A DNA stretch of 8,002 nucleotides. It comes from Methanoregula sp. (GTDB lineage Archaea > Halobacteriota > Methanomicrobia > Methanomicrobiales > Methanospirillaceae). Below, piece by piece: positions 1-6,840 of the stretch. The stretch spans positions 11,069 through 19,070 of the forward strand of contig PNBP01000166.1 in NCBI GenBank assembly GCA_003136075.1, given 5' to 3'. Position 1 is the stretch's first letter, and each line of letters opens with the position of its first letter. The translations under genes were made by a program, and so were the position numbers. The notes under the pieces were generated by a model, which searched no databases, was not told the origin of the DNA, and saw only the letters and a list, made by a program, of their open reading frames with translations.

Positions 1-287
1 CCCCCCTCGCAGCTCTGGTCGATATTTTTCCAGGCTTCCTGGAGTTCCTTTCCTGCGGCAAATTCCCGCTCACGTTCGATTACTGCTTTTGCATCTTCAA
101 CGATGGTTTTATTTGCTTTTTCCACATGTTCGGCAGGAATCAGCTGGTCAATGCGGTAGAAAAGATTTGTACTGTCCAGTTCGGCGAAGAGGTTTCCTTT
201 AATCTGTTCAAGGTTCATCACTGTCCCGGTTGTCCCGGTCTTGGGATACCGCACCCGCATGCCAAGAGAGATCTCTTCAGTGAGCAT
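1..287 (-). CDS. DUF2098 family protein, C-terminus cut by window edge
   Basis: Translating the minus strand from the ATG at 287 gives 95 residues with no stop before the window edge, beginning MLTEEISLGMRVRYPKTG. The run G-M-R-V-R-Y-P-K-T-G-T-T-G-T-V (from about residue 9), followed by FAELDSTNLFYR (about 39-50), is the pattern of DUF2098, a small archaeal family known mainly from methanogens. The family has no assigned function and is usually close to 100 residues, so little is missing. The tail (about 58-95) is charged and probably helical. There are no membrane segments and no signal peptide, so the product is probably cytosolic. No Shine-Dalgarno sequence precedes the ATG, which fits a leaderless message. 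Met10 at 260 is a weaker alternative start. The frame stays open upstream to a TGA, with a TTG at 347, but the family match begins near 287. The gene is separated from aglB by a terminator and is probably its own unit. Confidence 0.8.
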   Translation of the reverse strand, partial: MLTEEISLGMRVRYPKTGTTGTVMNLEQIKGNLFAELDSTNLFYRIDQLIPAEHVEKANKTIVEDAKAVIEREREFAAGKELQEAWKNIDQSCEG

Positions 288-308
288 GTACCGAAATAAG
301 TACAGCGG

Positions 309-320
309 CCTATAGATATC
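309..320 (-). promoter_or_regulatory. possible TATA box for the DUF2098 gene
   Basis: The minus strand reads GATATCTATAGG here. Its CTATAG core is centred about 26 bases upstream of the ATG at 287, which is the usual distance from an archaeal TATA box to the transcription start. If it is used, the transcript would begin at or next to the ATG and be leaderless, which agrees with the lack of a Shine-Dalgarno sequence. The match to the TTTATATA-like consensus is only moderate. Confidence 0.3.
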
Positions 321-359
321 TTGTGCTGTTTTGCTCTCATATTGCAAGTACTCTTTAAT

Positions 360-374
360 CGGACATTCTGTCCG
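360..374. repeat. perfect 6+6 inverted repeat between aglB and the DUF2098 gene
   Basis: The plus strand reads CGGACA-TTC-TGTCCG, a perfect inverted repeat of 6-base arms around 3 bases. It lies about 40-50 bases upstream of the candidate TATA box of the DUF2098 gene and about 40 bases beyond the T7 runs that follow aglB. It could be a regulator binding site or a small RNA hairpin. It is not followed by a T run on either strand, so it does not look like a hairpin terminator. Chance occurrence is possible. Confidence 0.4.
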
Positions 375-411
375 GCTATGTTTCTGTCAGGTACTGCTTC
401 AAATGGTCTTT

Positions 412-431
412 AAAAAAAGTAGTTAAAAAAA
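412..431 (-). terminator. oligo-T terminator after aglB (two T7 runs)
   Basis: On the minus strand the aglB TAA stop (434-432) is followed directly by seven Ts (431-425), the six bases AACTAC, then seven more Ts (418-412). Archaeal RNA polymerase terminates at such runs without needing a hairpin, and paired runs are common. No stable stem precedes the first run. This separates aglB from the DUF2098 gene. Confidence 0.75.
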
Positions 432-3020
432 TTAGTTAATGGTCAATCCCTGCCCAACTGCAGATTCAGGTACGGAAAATGTTGTTCCAGTTCCAACGAT
501 ATGGTACAGCCCTGTCGACGTCACCGAGTACGGGTTTCCTGTGGTCGAATATGGAATAACAAACTCACCGTTAACGCTTTCCTGACGGTACGTAAAGTTT
601 CTGCCGGTGTTTGAAACGAGCGGAATTTCAATAATTCCAGATCCTTTGATATGTGCACCCTTAACGTATTCAAAGACTTTTACATACTTCACATCTGATG
701 TCTTTGAATTGAAGACATTTGTCGGGGATTCATGAACCAGCCGGTAATGCTGGAGTGCCGGAATGGTATCAATTGGAAGAATGATTGACGGGCTCAGAAC
801 CGTTGCATGATACCCCTGAGGTGGATTTATGTTGTATTGGTCAGCTTTTTTAGCTGCATCAGTGACGTTCATGGCTTCTGCATTGGAGATGACCGGCAGC
901 GATACATGCGTGATACTAGAGTCAGCATATTCGACATAATACGCCGCAGTCGCTGGTGTCATGGAGCCATCAAAGTTATGAAGCCGTGAGATCATCGTGT
1001 GGTAATATGGCTGTTCGTTCAGGAGGCCCGAATCATATTTATTGGGATCACTCTGGCTGGGTGTAAGGACGGTCATCTGGTAGGGGGATCCCGCAGCGGT
1101 CGCATTATACCAGGTTGCCATCGCCCAGAACTTTCCGGTATCCATTTCAATATCAGTAATAACATACTTGGTACCATCATGATCGAGAATAGTGTTGGCC
1201 TCATTCTCAGAGGTAGCCATAAAGTAAGCAGCGGAGCCATCCGGGCCGTTAACGCCTGCCTGGAACGGGTTGGCATTTGGAATTCTTTTTGCGATGTAGG
1301 TGATCATATGGCCATAGTCCCACCATGACATGATTCCATATGCAGTATCAGGATATGTAAGCGTCTTCGGGTCGTAAATGGTGAAATAATTAACACCGGT
1401 ATCTGGTGTATTGTTCCCCATCCATTCCAGAGACTCGCGCCAGTCCGGGTTCATCTGAGTTGCATCACTTGATCCATTCACATAACTATAGGATACCGAG
1501 GTATACGCAAAAAGGACTCCAAGGCCTGCCGTGATTACGATAAGTCCCAGTATCAGGTAATTTGAAGATGCCGAAACAGATGTTTTCTTCTGCATTTTTT
1601 TCTGTTTCTTTCCCCGGGGAGATTCATCATTTTTAACAGACTCCTCGTGTGAGGCACCCGAAGAAATGCTGGTTGCCAACTTCGTTAGGTCAGCCCATCC
1701 TTGTTCAAATACAAAACTCACACAGACTGCCGAGAGCAATGCGATATTTACTGCCAGATAATACTCGTACCGGATATGCTGGCACGTGGAGTAGAATATG
1801 ACAACCGACCATATCAATGCAAAAATTTCATAGGGGCGCTCATCTTTCAGGTTGTTATACAACATGACAAGTATTCCACCTATCATGAGGAGCAGGCCGT
1901 AATTGAATGCCATCCACGCATTGTTCAGGGACCAGCCGCGGGCTTCCTGTACGGTGTCTGTTACAGGAGCCTGCCCGAAAAACTGGAAAGCCGCACTGAT
2001 AAGCTGGTTGAAAAATTGCGGAGTTAGTATCCACAGAACTGCCGCACCAATAATTACCAGACCGAAAAGTGATAAGGAGTAAAAGGAGCGTGCCTTTCCC
2101 TTAAAGTACCGAGCGAGCATGTACAGAATTGCTGTTCCTGCAATGAGAGCAAGGTATGCGTAGATATGGCCGATAGAATAGGTAGAGAGTTCAAGACTGG
2201 AACTTTTAAAGCCGAACAGGAAGAGTCCTACAATTACAACAGCAAAAATAATAGTATTTGCCACAAGGAGATATTCACTGAAACGGTTGCGCCAGACATT
2301 GATGACAAACTGGATGACGGTAAACAACGCGACGATCAGGGCAAACACGATCATCGTTGGCATCAGGAACAGGCCGAGGAGGTATGCAAAACCGGCGAGA
2401 ACCGACAACAGTGCGGTTCTTTTCCAGGTTGCGAAGTTTTTCAGATCGATTTTAGCCTCGTTTTCTGAAAGGAGGATATAAATGTAGATCAGGCAGAAGA
2501 GCGTTGAAAACAACACTTCTCCGATATGGTGATCAAAATATCCATACAGAGACCGGTAAAAAAACTGTCCTGATACCACCGCAGTAAAACCAGATGCCAG
2601 AATGCCTGTTTTCCAGTCCCCGCAGAATTTCCCGACGTAATACATTAACCCAACGGTTATGGCCGCCATGATCGGCGGTACCAAGAGGCAGACTCCGATG
2701 ATCTCGGGCCGTGTAACTGCACCTGCAATCAGGCAGGCAAATCCGGAGATATAGATAAAAAGGGGGCCCCAGTAGACCGTCGATCCTACAGGATACTGAG
2801 TCATCGGATCAAACCAGGCATAGGTGAAGTGATTGGCGAGAAGTTGCTCTACTTGCCGGAGATTATACAGGGGGTCATCGCTTCCTACCATTGTAAGAAT
2901 ATCTGTTTTACCCATGAGGAACATCGGGATCAGTCGAAGCCAGAGAGCAAAGAGAGAAAAAAATATAATAATGCCAACGATGAGCAAATTTCGTCGGTTT
3001 TTAGCATCCAGTTGTATCAT
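432..3020 (-). CDS. aglB: oligosaccharyltransferase AglB (STT3 family)
   Basis: This is the membrane enzyme that moves the glycan from a dolichol carrier to Asn in N-X-S/T sequons on the outer face of the membrane. From the chosen start it has 862 residues. A multi-helix membrane part begins near residue 11 and runs to about 440. A Lys-rich loop (about 460-480) and a last helix (about 487-509) follow, then a large external domain. Visible motifs are SDDP (Asp48/49), FDHH (Asp163), TVQE in external loop 5 (Glu359), WWDYG (566-570) and DTGKFWAM (627-634). The last fits the DxxKxxxM 'DK' motif about 61 residues after WWDYG. These spacings closely match characterised archaeal AglBs (numbers from memory). 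The C-terminal ~60 residues look like an added beta-rich module. The frame is open to an ATG at 3080, but I chose the ATG at 3020: it has a Shine-Dalgarno sequence, starts just before the first helix, and a TATA box overlaps the longer version. The stop is TAA at 432. Confidence 0.95.
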   Translation of the reverse strand: MIQLDAKNRRNLLIVGIIIFFSLFALWLRLIPMFLMGKTDILTMVGSDDPLYNLRQVEQLLANHFTYAWFDPMTQYPVGSTVYWGPLFIYISGFACLIAGAVTRPEIIGVCLLVPPIMAAITVGLMYYVGKFCGDWKTGILASGFTAVVSGQFFYRSLYGYFDHHIGEVLFSTLFCLIYIYILLSENEAKIDLKNFATWKRTALLSVLAGFAYLLGLFLMPTMIVFALIVALFTVIQFVINVWRNRFSEYLLVANTIIFAVVIVGLFLFGFKSSSLELSTYSIGHIYAYLALIAGTAILYMLARYFKGKARSFYSLSLFGLVIIGAAVLWILTPQFFNQLISAAFQFFGQAPVTDTVQEARGWSLNNAWMAFNYGLLLMIGGILVMLYNNLKDERPYEIFALIWSVVIFYSTCQHIRYEYYLAVNIALLSAVCVSFVFEQGWADLTKLATSISSGASHEESVKNDESPRGKKQKKMQKKTSVSASSNYLILGLIVITAGLGVLFAYTSVSYSYVNGSSDATQMNPDWRESLEWMGNNTPDTGVNYFTIYDPKTLTYPDTAYGIMSWWDYGHMITYIAKRIPNANPFQAGVNGPDGSAAYFMATSENEANTILDHDGTKYVITDIEMDTGKFWAMATWYNATAAGSPYQMTVLTPSQSDPNKYDSGLLNEQPYYHTMISRLHNFDGSMTPATAAYYVEYADSSITHVSLPVISNAEAMNVTDAAKKADQYNINPPQGYHATVLSPSIILPIDTIPALQHYRLVHESPTNVFNSKTSDVKYVKVFEYVKGAHIKGSGIIEIPLVSNTGRNFTYRQESVNGEFVIPYSTTGNPYSVTSTGLYHIVGTGTTFSVPESAVGQGLTIN

Positions 3021-3027
3021 ATCATCT

Positions 3028-3033
3028 ACCTTT
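3028..3033 (-). promoter_or_regulatory. Shine-Dalgarno sequence that decides the aglB start
   Basis: The minus strand reads AAAGGT, seven bases before the ATG at 3020. The ATG at 3080 has no comparable site. An out-of-frame ATG at 3025 lies between the site and the chosen start. Confidence 0.6.
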
Positions 3034-3060
3034 GTTGGGTACAAAATCGATGTCAGGAGC

Positions 3061-3069
3061 ATTAATAAA
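3061..3069 (-). promoter_or_regulatory. probable TATA box of aglB
   Basis: The minus strand reads TTTATTAAT, preceded by CCAAA as a possible BRE. It lies about 45 bases upstream of the ATG at 3020. A start of transcription about 25 bases downstream would leave a leader of roughly 15-20 bases, just enough to hold the Shine-Dalgarno sequence at 3028-3033. This suggests aglB has its own promoter and does not depend only on read-through from the upstream operon. Confidence 0.5.
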
Positions 3070-3083
3070 TTTGGATGCATACA

Positions 3084-3179
3084 TCAGAGCATCGTTTTGA
3101 ACAATTTCTCAAATTATCTGGCTTTCTCTTTCCAGCTGTAGTTTTCAAGATTGACATGGAATGTGGCAGGATGATCCAT
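3084..3179 (-). pseudogene. possible remnant of a family-4 glycosyltransferase C-terminus
   Basis: From 3179 the minus strand reads 21 codons that end in ENYSWKEKAR, then a TAA (3116-3114), then FEKLFKTML and a TGA (3086-3084). The pattern ENYSW-xxxA-xx-FEKLF is what the last ~25 residues of many GT4 (GT-B fold) glycosyltransferases look like. An in-frame stop sits in the middle, and the frame is closed by another stop five codons upstream of 3174, so nothing intact remains. I found no convincing GT4 motif further upstream in any of the three frames. The position in front of aglB would suit a lost N-glycan glycosyltransferase. The match is short, so a chance resemblance cannot be excluded. 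Confidence 0.35.
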
Positions 3180-3330
3180 GAGAGATTTTCTTCTTTAATA
3201 CATTCTTTCAGTATGCGGTTGTAGGATGATTGGTATAATCCAATGTTGAGGCATGACGAATTTTTAGGCATTTCCCGTATCTGACTACATTAAAATGATA
3301 CACTCTGACATCCGTTCCTGTTATTTTGGC

Positions 3331-3930
3331 TTACCTTGAAGAAACAATTTCCTTAGGCAACTTACGGATTTTAGCAGGCGCCCCTAAAGCGAGCATATGA
3401 TCCGGCACATCATGGGTTACAATAGCCCCGGCGGCAACAAGCGCCCCCTCTCCAATGCAGATACCGGGAAGAATTGTTGCATTTGCCCCAATCGCTACGC
3501 TGTTCCGGATAACCGGGCCCGTGAGCCCACCGATGCCGGTTGGGGGGTACCGGTCATTTGTCAGAACTGCATTTGGTCCTATAAAGACATGATCGCCAAT
3601 CGTTGTGTTGGTGGGAATATACACCATGCTCTGCAGGTTTACATCAGAGCCAATGGTGACAATACCCTCAATAATGGTTGATGTTCCAATTGCGACCCGG
3701 TCACCGATTTTGGTCTTTTCCCGGATCAGCACATTATGCCCGCACTGGAATTTGTCACCAATGCTCACATCGCAGTAAATTACCGTTCCTGAACGAAGAA
3801 CTGCATTCTTTCCAATAGTGGTGCCCTTAAAACCGGCCTTCCCGATATTGTCCCGGGAAGGAAAACCCAGAGTTACCGGTTCAAAAACCTGTAACCCGGC
3901 CCCCGTTTTATTAATCCCATACTCAATCAT
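3331..3930 (-). CDS. left-handed beta-helix N-acetyltransferase, WbpD/WlbB-like
   Basis: A 199-residue protein built almost wholly of hexapeptide repeats of the I/V-G-x-x-x form (about residues 36-175), with no nucleotidylyltransferase domain. Features of the acetyl-CoA-dependent sugar N-acetyltransferases that act on UDP-3-amino sugars (WbpD, WlbB, QdtC type) are GHNVLIRE (64-71), [16 protein letters not shown] (115-130) and the closing pattern [10 protein letters not shown]...GAIVTHDVP...GAPAKI (147-188). In methanococcal N-glycosylation, enzymes of this kind make diacetamido sugars, and that role is inferred here from context. An O-acetyltransferase cannot be excluded. The ATG at 3930 overlaps the glmS TGA in an ATGA junction, which indicates translational coupling; only a weak GAG lies upstream as a ribosome binding site. 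The stop is TAA at 3331. The protein is soluble and full length for the family. Confidence 0.85.
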   Translation of the reverse strand: MIEYGINKTGAGLQVFEPVTLGFPSRDNIGKAGFKGTTIGKNAVLRSGTVIYCDVSIGDKFQCGHNVLIREKTKIGDRVAIGTSTIIEGIVTIGSDVNLQSMVYIPTNTTIGDHVFIGPNAVLTNDRYPPTGIGGLTGPVIRNSVAIGANATILPGICIGEGALVAAGAIVTHDVPDHMLALGAPAKIRKLPKEIVSSR

Positions 3931-5672
3931 TCGACTGTCACACTCTTTGCAAGATTTCGTGGTTTATCTACATCCCTGCCCAATGCAACGGCGGTGTAAT
4001 ATGCAATCAGCTGGAGAACCACCAGACTGGTCAGTATCTGGACAAATGGCTTCATTTCCGGCAGCGGTACAAAGATGTCCACGATCTCCGTCAACTCCCT
4101 GTCGTTCGCAGAACCTATTGCAATCACCGGCGCACCACGTGCCTTCAGTTCTTTGATATTGGAAACCATTACCCCGTATGTTTCCCCGGGCATGCAGATG
4201 GCAATAACCGGTGTTTCAGGAGAGAGCAGGGCAAACGGGCCATGTTTGAGTTCTCCAGCGGCATATCCTTCTGCATGGATATATGATATCTCCTTCATCT
4301 TCAACGCGCCTTCAAGAGAAACCGGATAGAATGGACCCCTACCGATATAGAAAATACTCTTTGCGTTTTTACAGAGTGCAACCGGTTTTGCGAGATCCAT
4401 AAGAAGTACATCTTCAATTGCCTGGTGGGCATGGGAGAGGATATTGTCATATTTTCCCTGTGAGCCTGCATTGACAATCTGCATCAGGACTGCTAGCTGG
4501 GCAATAAAAGATTTTGTCGCAGCGACACTGATCTCCGGCCCTGCTCGCATAAATAGTGTGGTGTCTGCTATACGACAGACTGAACTTCCTAACACATTGG
4601 TTATTGCCAGCGTCCGGCAGTTGTGGATTTTTGCCTGTTTGAGTGCCGTGAGCGTGTCCGCAGTTTCACCTGACTGGGTAATCCCAATAACCAGTCCTTG
4701 AACTGGTGGCGGGAAATACTTAAATTCTGAGGCAAATTCCACCCGTGAAGGAATACCGAGTGACTCTTCAAGAAGATATTTGAAGATCAGGCCGGTATGA
4801 TATGACGATCCACAGGCAACAATTGTAACCGATTTGGGATGCTGGATTATTTTTGGGAGTGTATCATGAGTGATTGCACGCACTGTGTTGAAAAATGCCT
4901 GCGGCTGTTCATAAATCTCTTTTAACATATAGTGAGGAAAGCCGCCCTTCTTCACATCTTCAAGGGACCAGTCAATTAGTTCTACAGGACGCGAGACAGG
5001 TTGTTGATTCTGGAAGATTTCGACTTTTTCGGGTGTCAGAACCGCAACATCCCCATCTTCAAGAAACATTGCCCGTTCCGTGTGTTCAAGCACCGGTGTC
5101 ATATCAGATGCAGCAAAATTTTCACCGTCCCCGATCCCAATTACGAGAGGGCTACCGCTCCTTGCCGCGATCAGTCGCGTTTCCCCGCAAACTATTACCA
5201 GAAGTGCATAGGAACCTTTGAGAAGTGGAAGGGTATCCTGAACTGCGGAAAGCAGATCCCCACTTTTTGCCATGTTCTCTTCGATAATGTGGACAACAAC
5301 TTCAGTATCTGTATCAGAACGAAAAATATGTCCTCGTGAAATGAGATCCCGTCTCAATTCCGCAAAATTTTCAATAATACCATTATGTACAATCGCTATC
5401 TTATTGGCACAGTCAAGGTGAGGGTGTGCATTTGTGTCATTGGGGACGCCATGTGTTGCCCAACGGGTATGTCCAATGCCGATTTTTCCGTGGAGTTTAA
5501 TAGCGGCACCGGCATATTCTGAAATTCTTCCCTGATTTTTGGCAACTTCGATCCCGCTACCCAGTGTTGCAACGCCAAACGAGTCATATCCCCGGTACTC
5601 GAGCTTTTTCAAACCCTCCATGATAATGGGTGCTGCTTCCCGTCTGCCGATATACCCGACAATGCCACACAC
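3927..5672 (-). CDS. glmS: glutamine-fructose-6-phosphate aminotransferase (isomerizing) GlmS
   Basis: The enzyme makes glucosamine-6-phosphate from fructose-6-phosphate and glutamine, the first committed step to UDP-GlcNAc. It has 581 residues, slightly shorter than the ~609 of E. coli. The N-terminal class-II glutaminase domain (about 1-230) shows CGIVGY with the nucleophile Cys2, YRGYDSFG (26-33), HTRWATHG (68-75), HNGIIEN (96-102) and SDTDTE (119-124). Two SIS sugar-isomerase domains follow. The first has CGSSYHTG (287-294), TQSGETADT (332-340) and VAATKSF (383-389). The second has [18 protein letters not shown] (444-461) and [12 protein letters not shown] (468-479). It ends in the family's conserved tail [13 protein letters not shown]. 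The start is GTG at 5672, fixed by the need for Cys at position 2 and by a GGTGAT site. It begins one base after the upstream stop and overlaps the next gene by four bases. Cytosolic. Most GlmS have SQSGE; Thr replaces Ser here, a conservative change. Confidence 0.97.
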   Translation of the reverse strand: MCGIVGYIGRREAAPIIMEGLKKLEYRGYDSFGVATLGSGIEVAKNQGRISEYAGAAIKLHGKIGIGHTRWATHGVPNDTNAHPHLDCANKIAIVHNGIIENFAELRRDLISRGHIFRSDTDTEVVVHIIEENMAKSGDLLSAVQDTLPLLKGSYALLVIVCGETRLIAARSGSPLVIGIGDGENFAASDMTPVLEHTERAMFLEDGDVAVLTPEKVEIFQNQQPVSRPVELIDWSLEDVKKGGFPHYMLKEIYEQPQAFFNTVRAITHDTLPKIIQHPKSVTIVACGSSYHTGLIFKYLLEESLGIPSRVEFASEFKYFPPPVQGLVIGITQSGETADTLTALKQAKIHNCRTLAITNVLGSSVCRIADTTLFMRAGPEISVAATKSFIAQLAVLMQIVNAGSQGKYDNILSHAHQAIEDVLLMDLAKPVALCKNAKSIFYIGRGPFYPVSLEGALKMKEISYIHAEGYAAGELKHGPFALLSPETPVIAICMPGETYGVMVSNIKELKARGAPVIAIGSANDRELTEIVDIFVPLPEMKPFVQILTSLVVLQLIAYYTAVALGRDVDKPRNLAKSVTVE

Positions 5673-5673
5673 T

Positions 5674-6828
5674 TCATATCACCGTGGAGTTGTCCGCAAC
5701 AATGCGGGCACGCACCATACTGTTTCCTTCAATCGTCACATTATTTCCGATAATGCAATTGCTGTAGAGTGCAAACGGGCCGCTTTTCACATTATCCCCG
5801 ATGATTGCGCCAAACTCAGATTTTATCAGGCACCCCTCTATTTCAAGAATCCCGGTTGCCACATTGGTTGAACTATGATCAGCAAACGTGCATCGCTCTC
5901 CTATCACGGTATCCATAATCCGCGAGTGCGAACCTATTGTTGTATCATCCATTACCAGTGCATTTCCTATGTAGGTGAATGGTTCGATTTTTACCCGGGA
6001 ACCTATGCTTGTATCAGGAAGAATACAACAGTTTGGCCCGATTATGCAATTGTTTCCAATAACAGCCGGGCCTGTAATCACAGTATTTGGTCCAATAGTG
6101 GTTCCTTTGCCTATCTTTACCGTGCCTTTTATGATCGTATTGCGGCTTACGCATCCCTCGCGTGTAGACAATAGCCCCGCGAGGAGACGATGATTCATTT
6201 TTAGGAGATTCCACGGATAGATAGCATCCTGCCAGTCATCAGCAATAACTGGTTGAAGGGATTGTTTTTCCTCGAGCATACAGGATATGGCATCTGTAAT
6301 ATCATTTCCGTTAATAAATGAAAAAAAATCCCTTGTCAATGAGTAAATGCCCGTACTCACCATGAAACTGGGGGAATGCTCCGGCTTTTCCACAATGCTT
6401 TCAACCATTCCATCTTTTAACAGCACTACACCAAAATTTGAGGGATTTGGATGCTCCTTAACCAGAATGGCATTATGCATCTCCTTGACGCGGGTAATTG
6501 ATTGAGGGTCAATATAATTATCTCCGGGCAGGAGAAGGAAATCGCCTTTGATTTTCCCTTTTGCCTGCTGGAGTGCATGTGCCGTTCCCAGCTGTTTGTC
6601 CTGGACTACGACTTCTATGGGAATATCGAGCTGGTTTAAAAACCGGATTACCTGCTCTTTACGGTATCCGACGACAACAATGATATCCCGGATCCCGTTT
6701 TTTACCAGAGCGTCGATGACATATTCGATGATGGGCCGGTTTGCTACCGGTATCATCGCTTTCGGGCGGCTCCACGTGAGCGGGCGCACCCGTTTTCCCT
6801 CTCCTGCTGCAAGAATAACGGCCTGCAT
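5674..6828 (-). CDS. GlmU-like sugar-1-phosphate nucleotidylyltransferase with a divergent beta-helix domain
   Basis: A full-length protein of 384 residues. The N-terminal nucleotidylyltransferase domain (about 1-220) has LAAGEGKRVRPLT (6-18), RPKAMIPVANRPIIE (21-35), the GTA-type motif LGTAHAL (80-86), the metal site PGDN (101-104), VEKP (146-149) and YPWNLL (204-209). The C-terminal left-handed beta-helix (about 228-384) has many IG-x-x repeats. In the paralogue just upstream, a His-x-x-Tyr, an Asn 20 residues on and a Lys nine further resemble the acetyltransferase site of archaeal GlmU enzymes. Here His301 is kept, but the Tyr is Ile304, the Asn position is about Val323, and the NLRHD stretch is gone. 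I infer a nucleotidylyltransferase that may have lost acetyltransferase activity. The nucleotide and sugar cannot be read from the sequence; UTP with GlcNAc-1-P or a hexose-1-phosphate is likely. The ATG at 6828 follows the previous stop by six bases and has an AGGTAGGT ribosome site. The stop is TGA at 5674. Confidence 0.85.
   Translation of the reverse strand: MQAVILAAGEGKRVRPLTWSRPKAMIPVANRPIIEYVIDALVKNGIRDIIVVVGYRKEQVIRFLNQLDIPIEVVVQDKQLGTAHALQQAKGKIKGDFLLLPGDNYIDPQSITRVKEMHNAILVKEHPNPSNFGVVLLKDGMVESIVEKPEHSPSFMVSTGIYSLTRDFFSFINGNDITDAISCMLEEKQSLQPVIADDWQDAIYPWNLLKMNHRLLAGLLSTREGCVSRNTIIKGTVKIGKGTTIGPNTVITGPAVIGNNCIIGPNCCILPDTSIGSRVKIEPFTYIGNALVMDDTTIGSHSRIMDTVIGERCTFADHSSTNVATGILEIEGCLIKSEFGAIIGDNVKSGPFALYSNCIIGNNVTIEGNSMVRARIVADNSTVI
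5678..5683 (-). promoter_or_regulatory. Shine-Dalgarno sequence for the GTG start of glmS
   Basis: The minus strand reads GGTGAT five bases before the GTG at 5672. It lies in the last codons of the upstream GlmU-like gene. It supports the GTG over the out-of-frame ATG at 5677, which would not place Cys second. Confidence 0.6.
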
Positions 6829-6832
6829 GATT

Positions 6833-6840
6833 ACCTACCT
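6833..6840 (-). promoter_or_regulatory. Shine-Dalgarno sequence of the second GlmU-like gene, overlapping the upstream stop
   Basis: The minus strand reads AGGTAGGT, two overlapping AGGT cores, four and eight bases before the ATG at 6828. The site contains the last codon and the TAG stop (6837-6835) of the upstream gene, so a ribosome that stops there sits on the next initiation site. This points to coupled translation. Confidence 0.6.

Larger units (their letters stand above)
3021..3330. other. intergenic region between the acetyltransferase gene and aglB
   Basis: About 310 bases without an intact gene. It holds the aglB TATA box and ribosome binding site at its downstream end and a probable glycosyltransferase tail remnant at 3084-3179. 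After the acetyltransferase stop (3331) there are only T4 runs on the minus strand, so no convincing terminator is seen and the upstream transcript may continue into aglB. A 69-codon open frame at 3062-3271 has no recognisable protein character and runs over the TATA box, so it is not called as a gene. I saw no tRNA or other structured RNA. Confidence 0.6.

Noticed and set aside
807..2468. Several plus-strand open frames of 60-109 codons opposite aglB
   Set aside because: They lie wholly within the well-supported aglB gene on the other strand, have odd composition (many Cys, His, Arg) and match no family I recognise.
2973..3057. Protein-like stretch in the third minus-strand frame before aglB (for example DALMYASKFINAPD, in the 3040-3110 area)
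   Set aside because: It is short, bounded by stops, overlaps the promoter and ribosome site of aglB, and resembles no family I can name.
3062..3271. 69-codon minus-strand frame in the intergenic region
   Set aside because: It has no recognisable motif, runs through the probable aglB TATA box, and the better protein-like signal there lies in a different frame.
3397..6193. Plus-strand open frames opposite the acetyltransferase, glmS and GlmU-like genes
   Set aside because: They are complements of conserved coding sequence with strong family motifs on the minus strand, and show no ribosome sites or domain motifs of their own.
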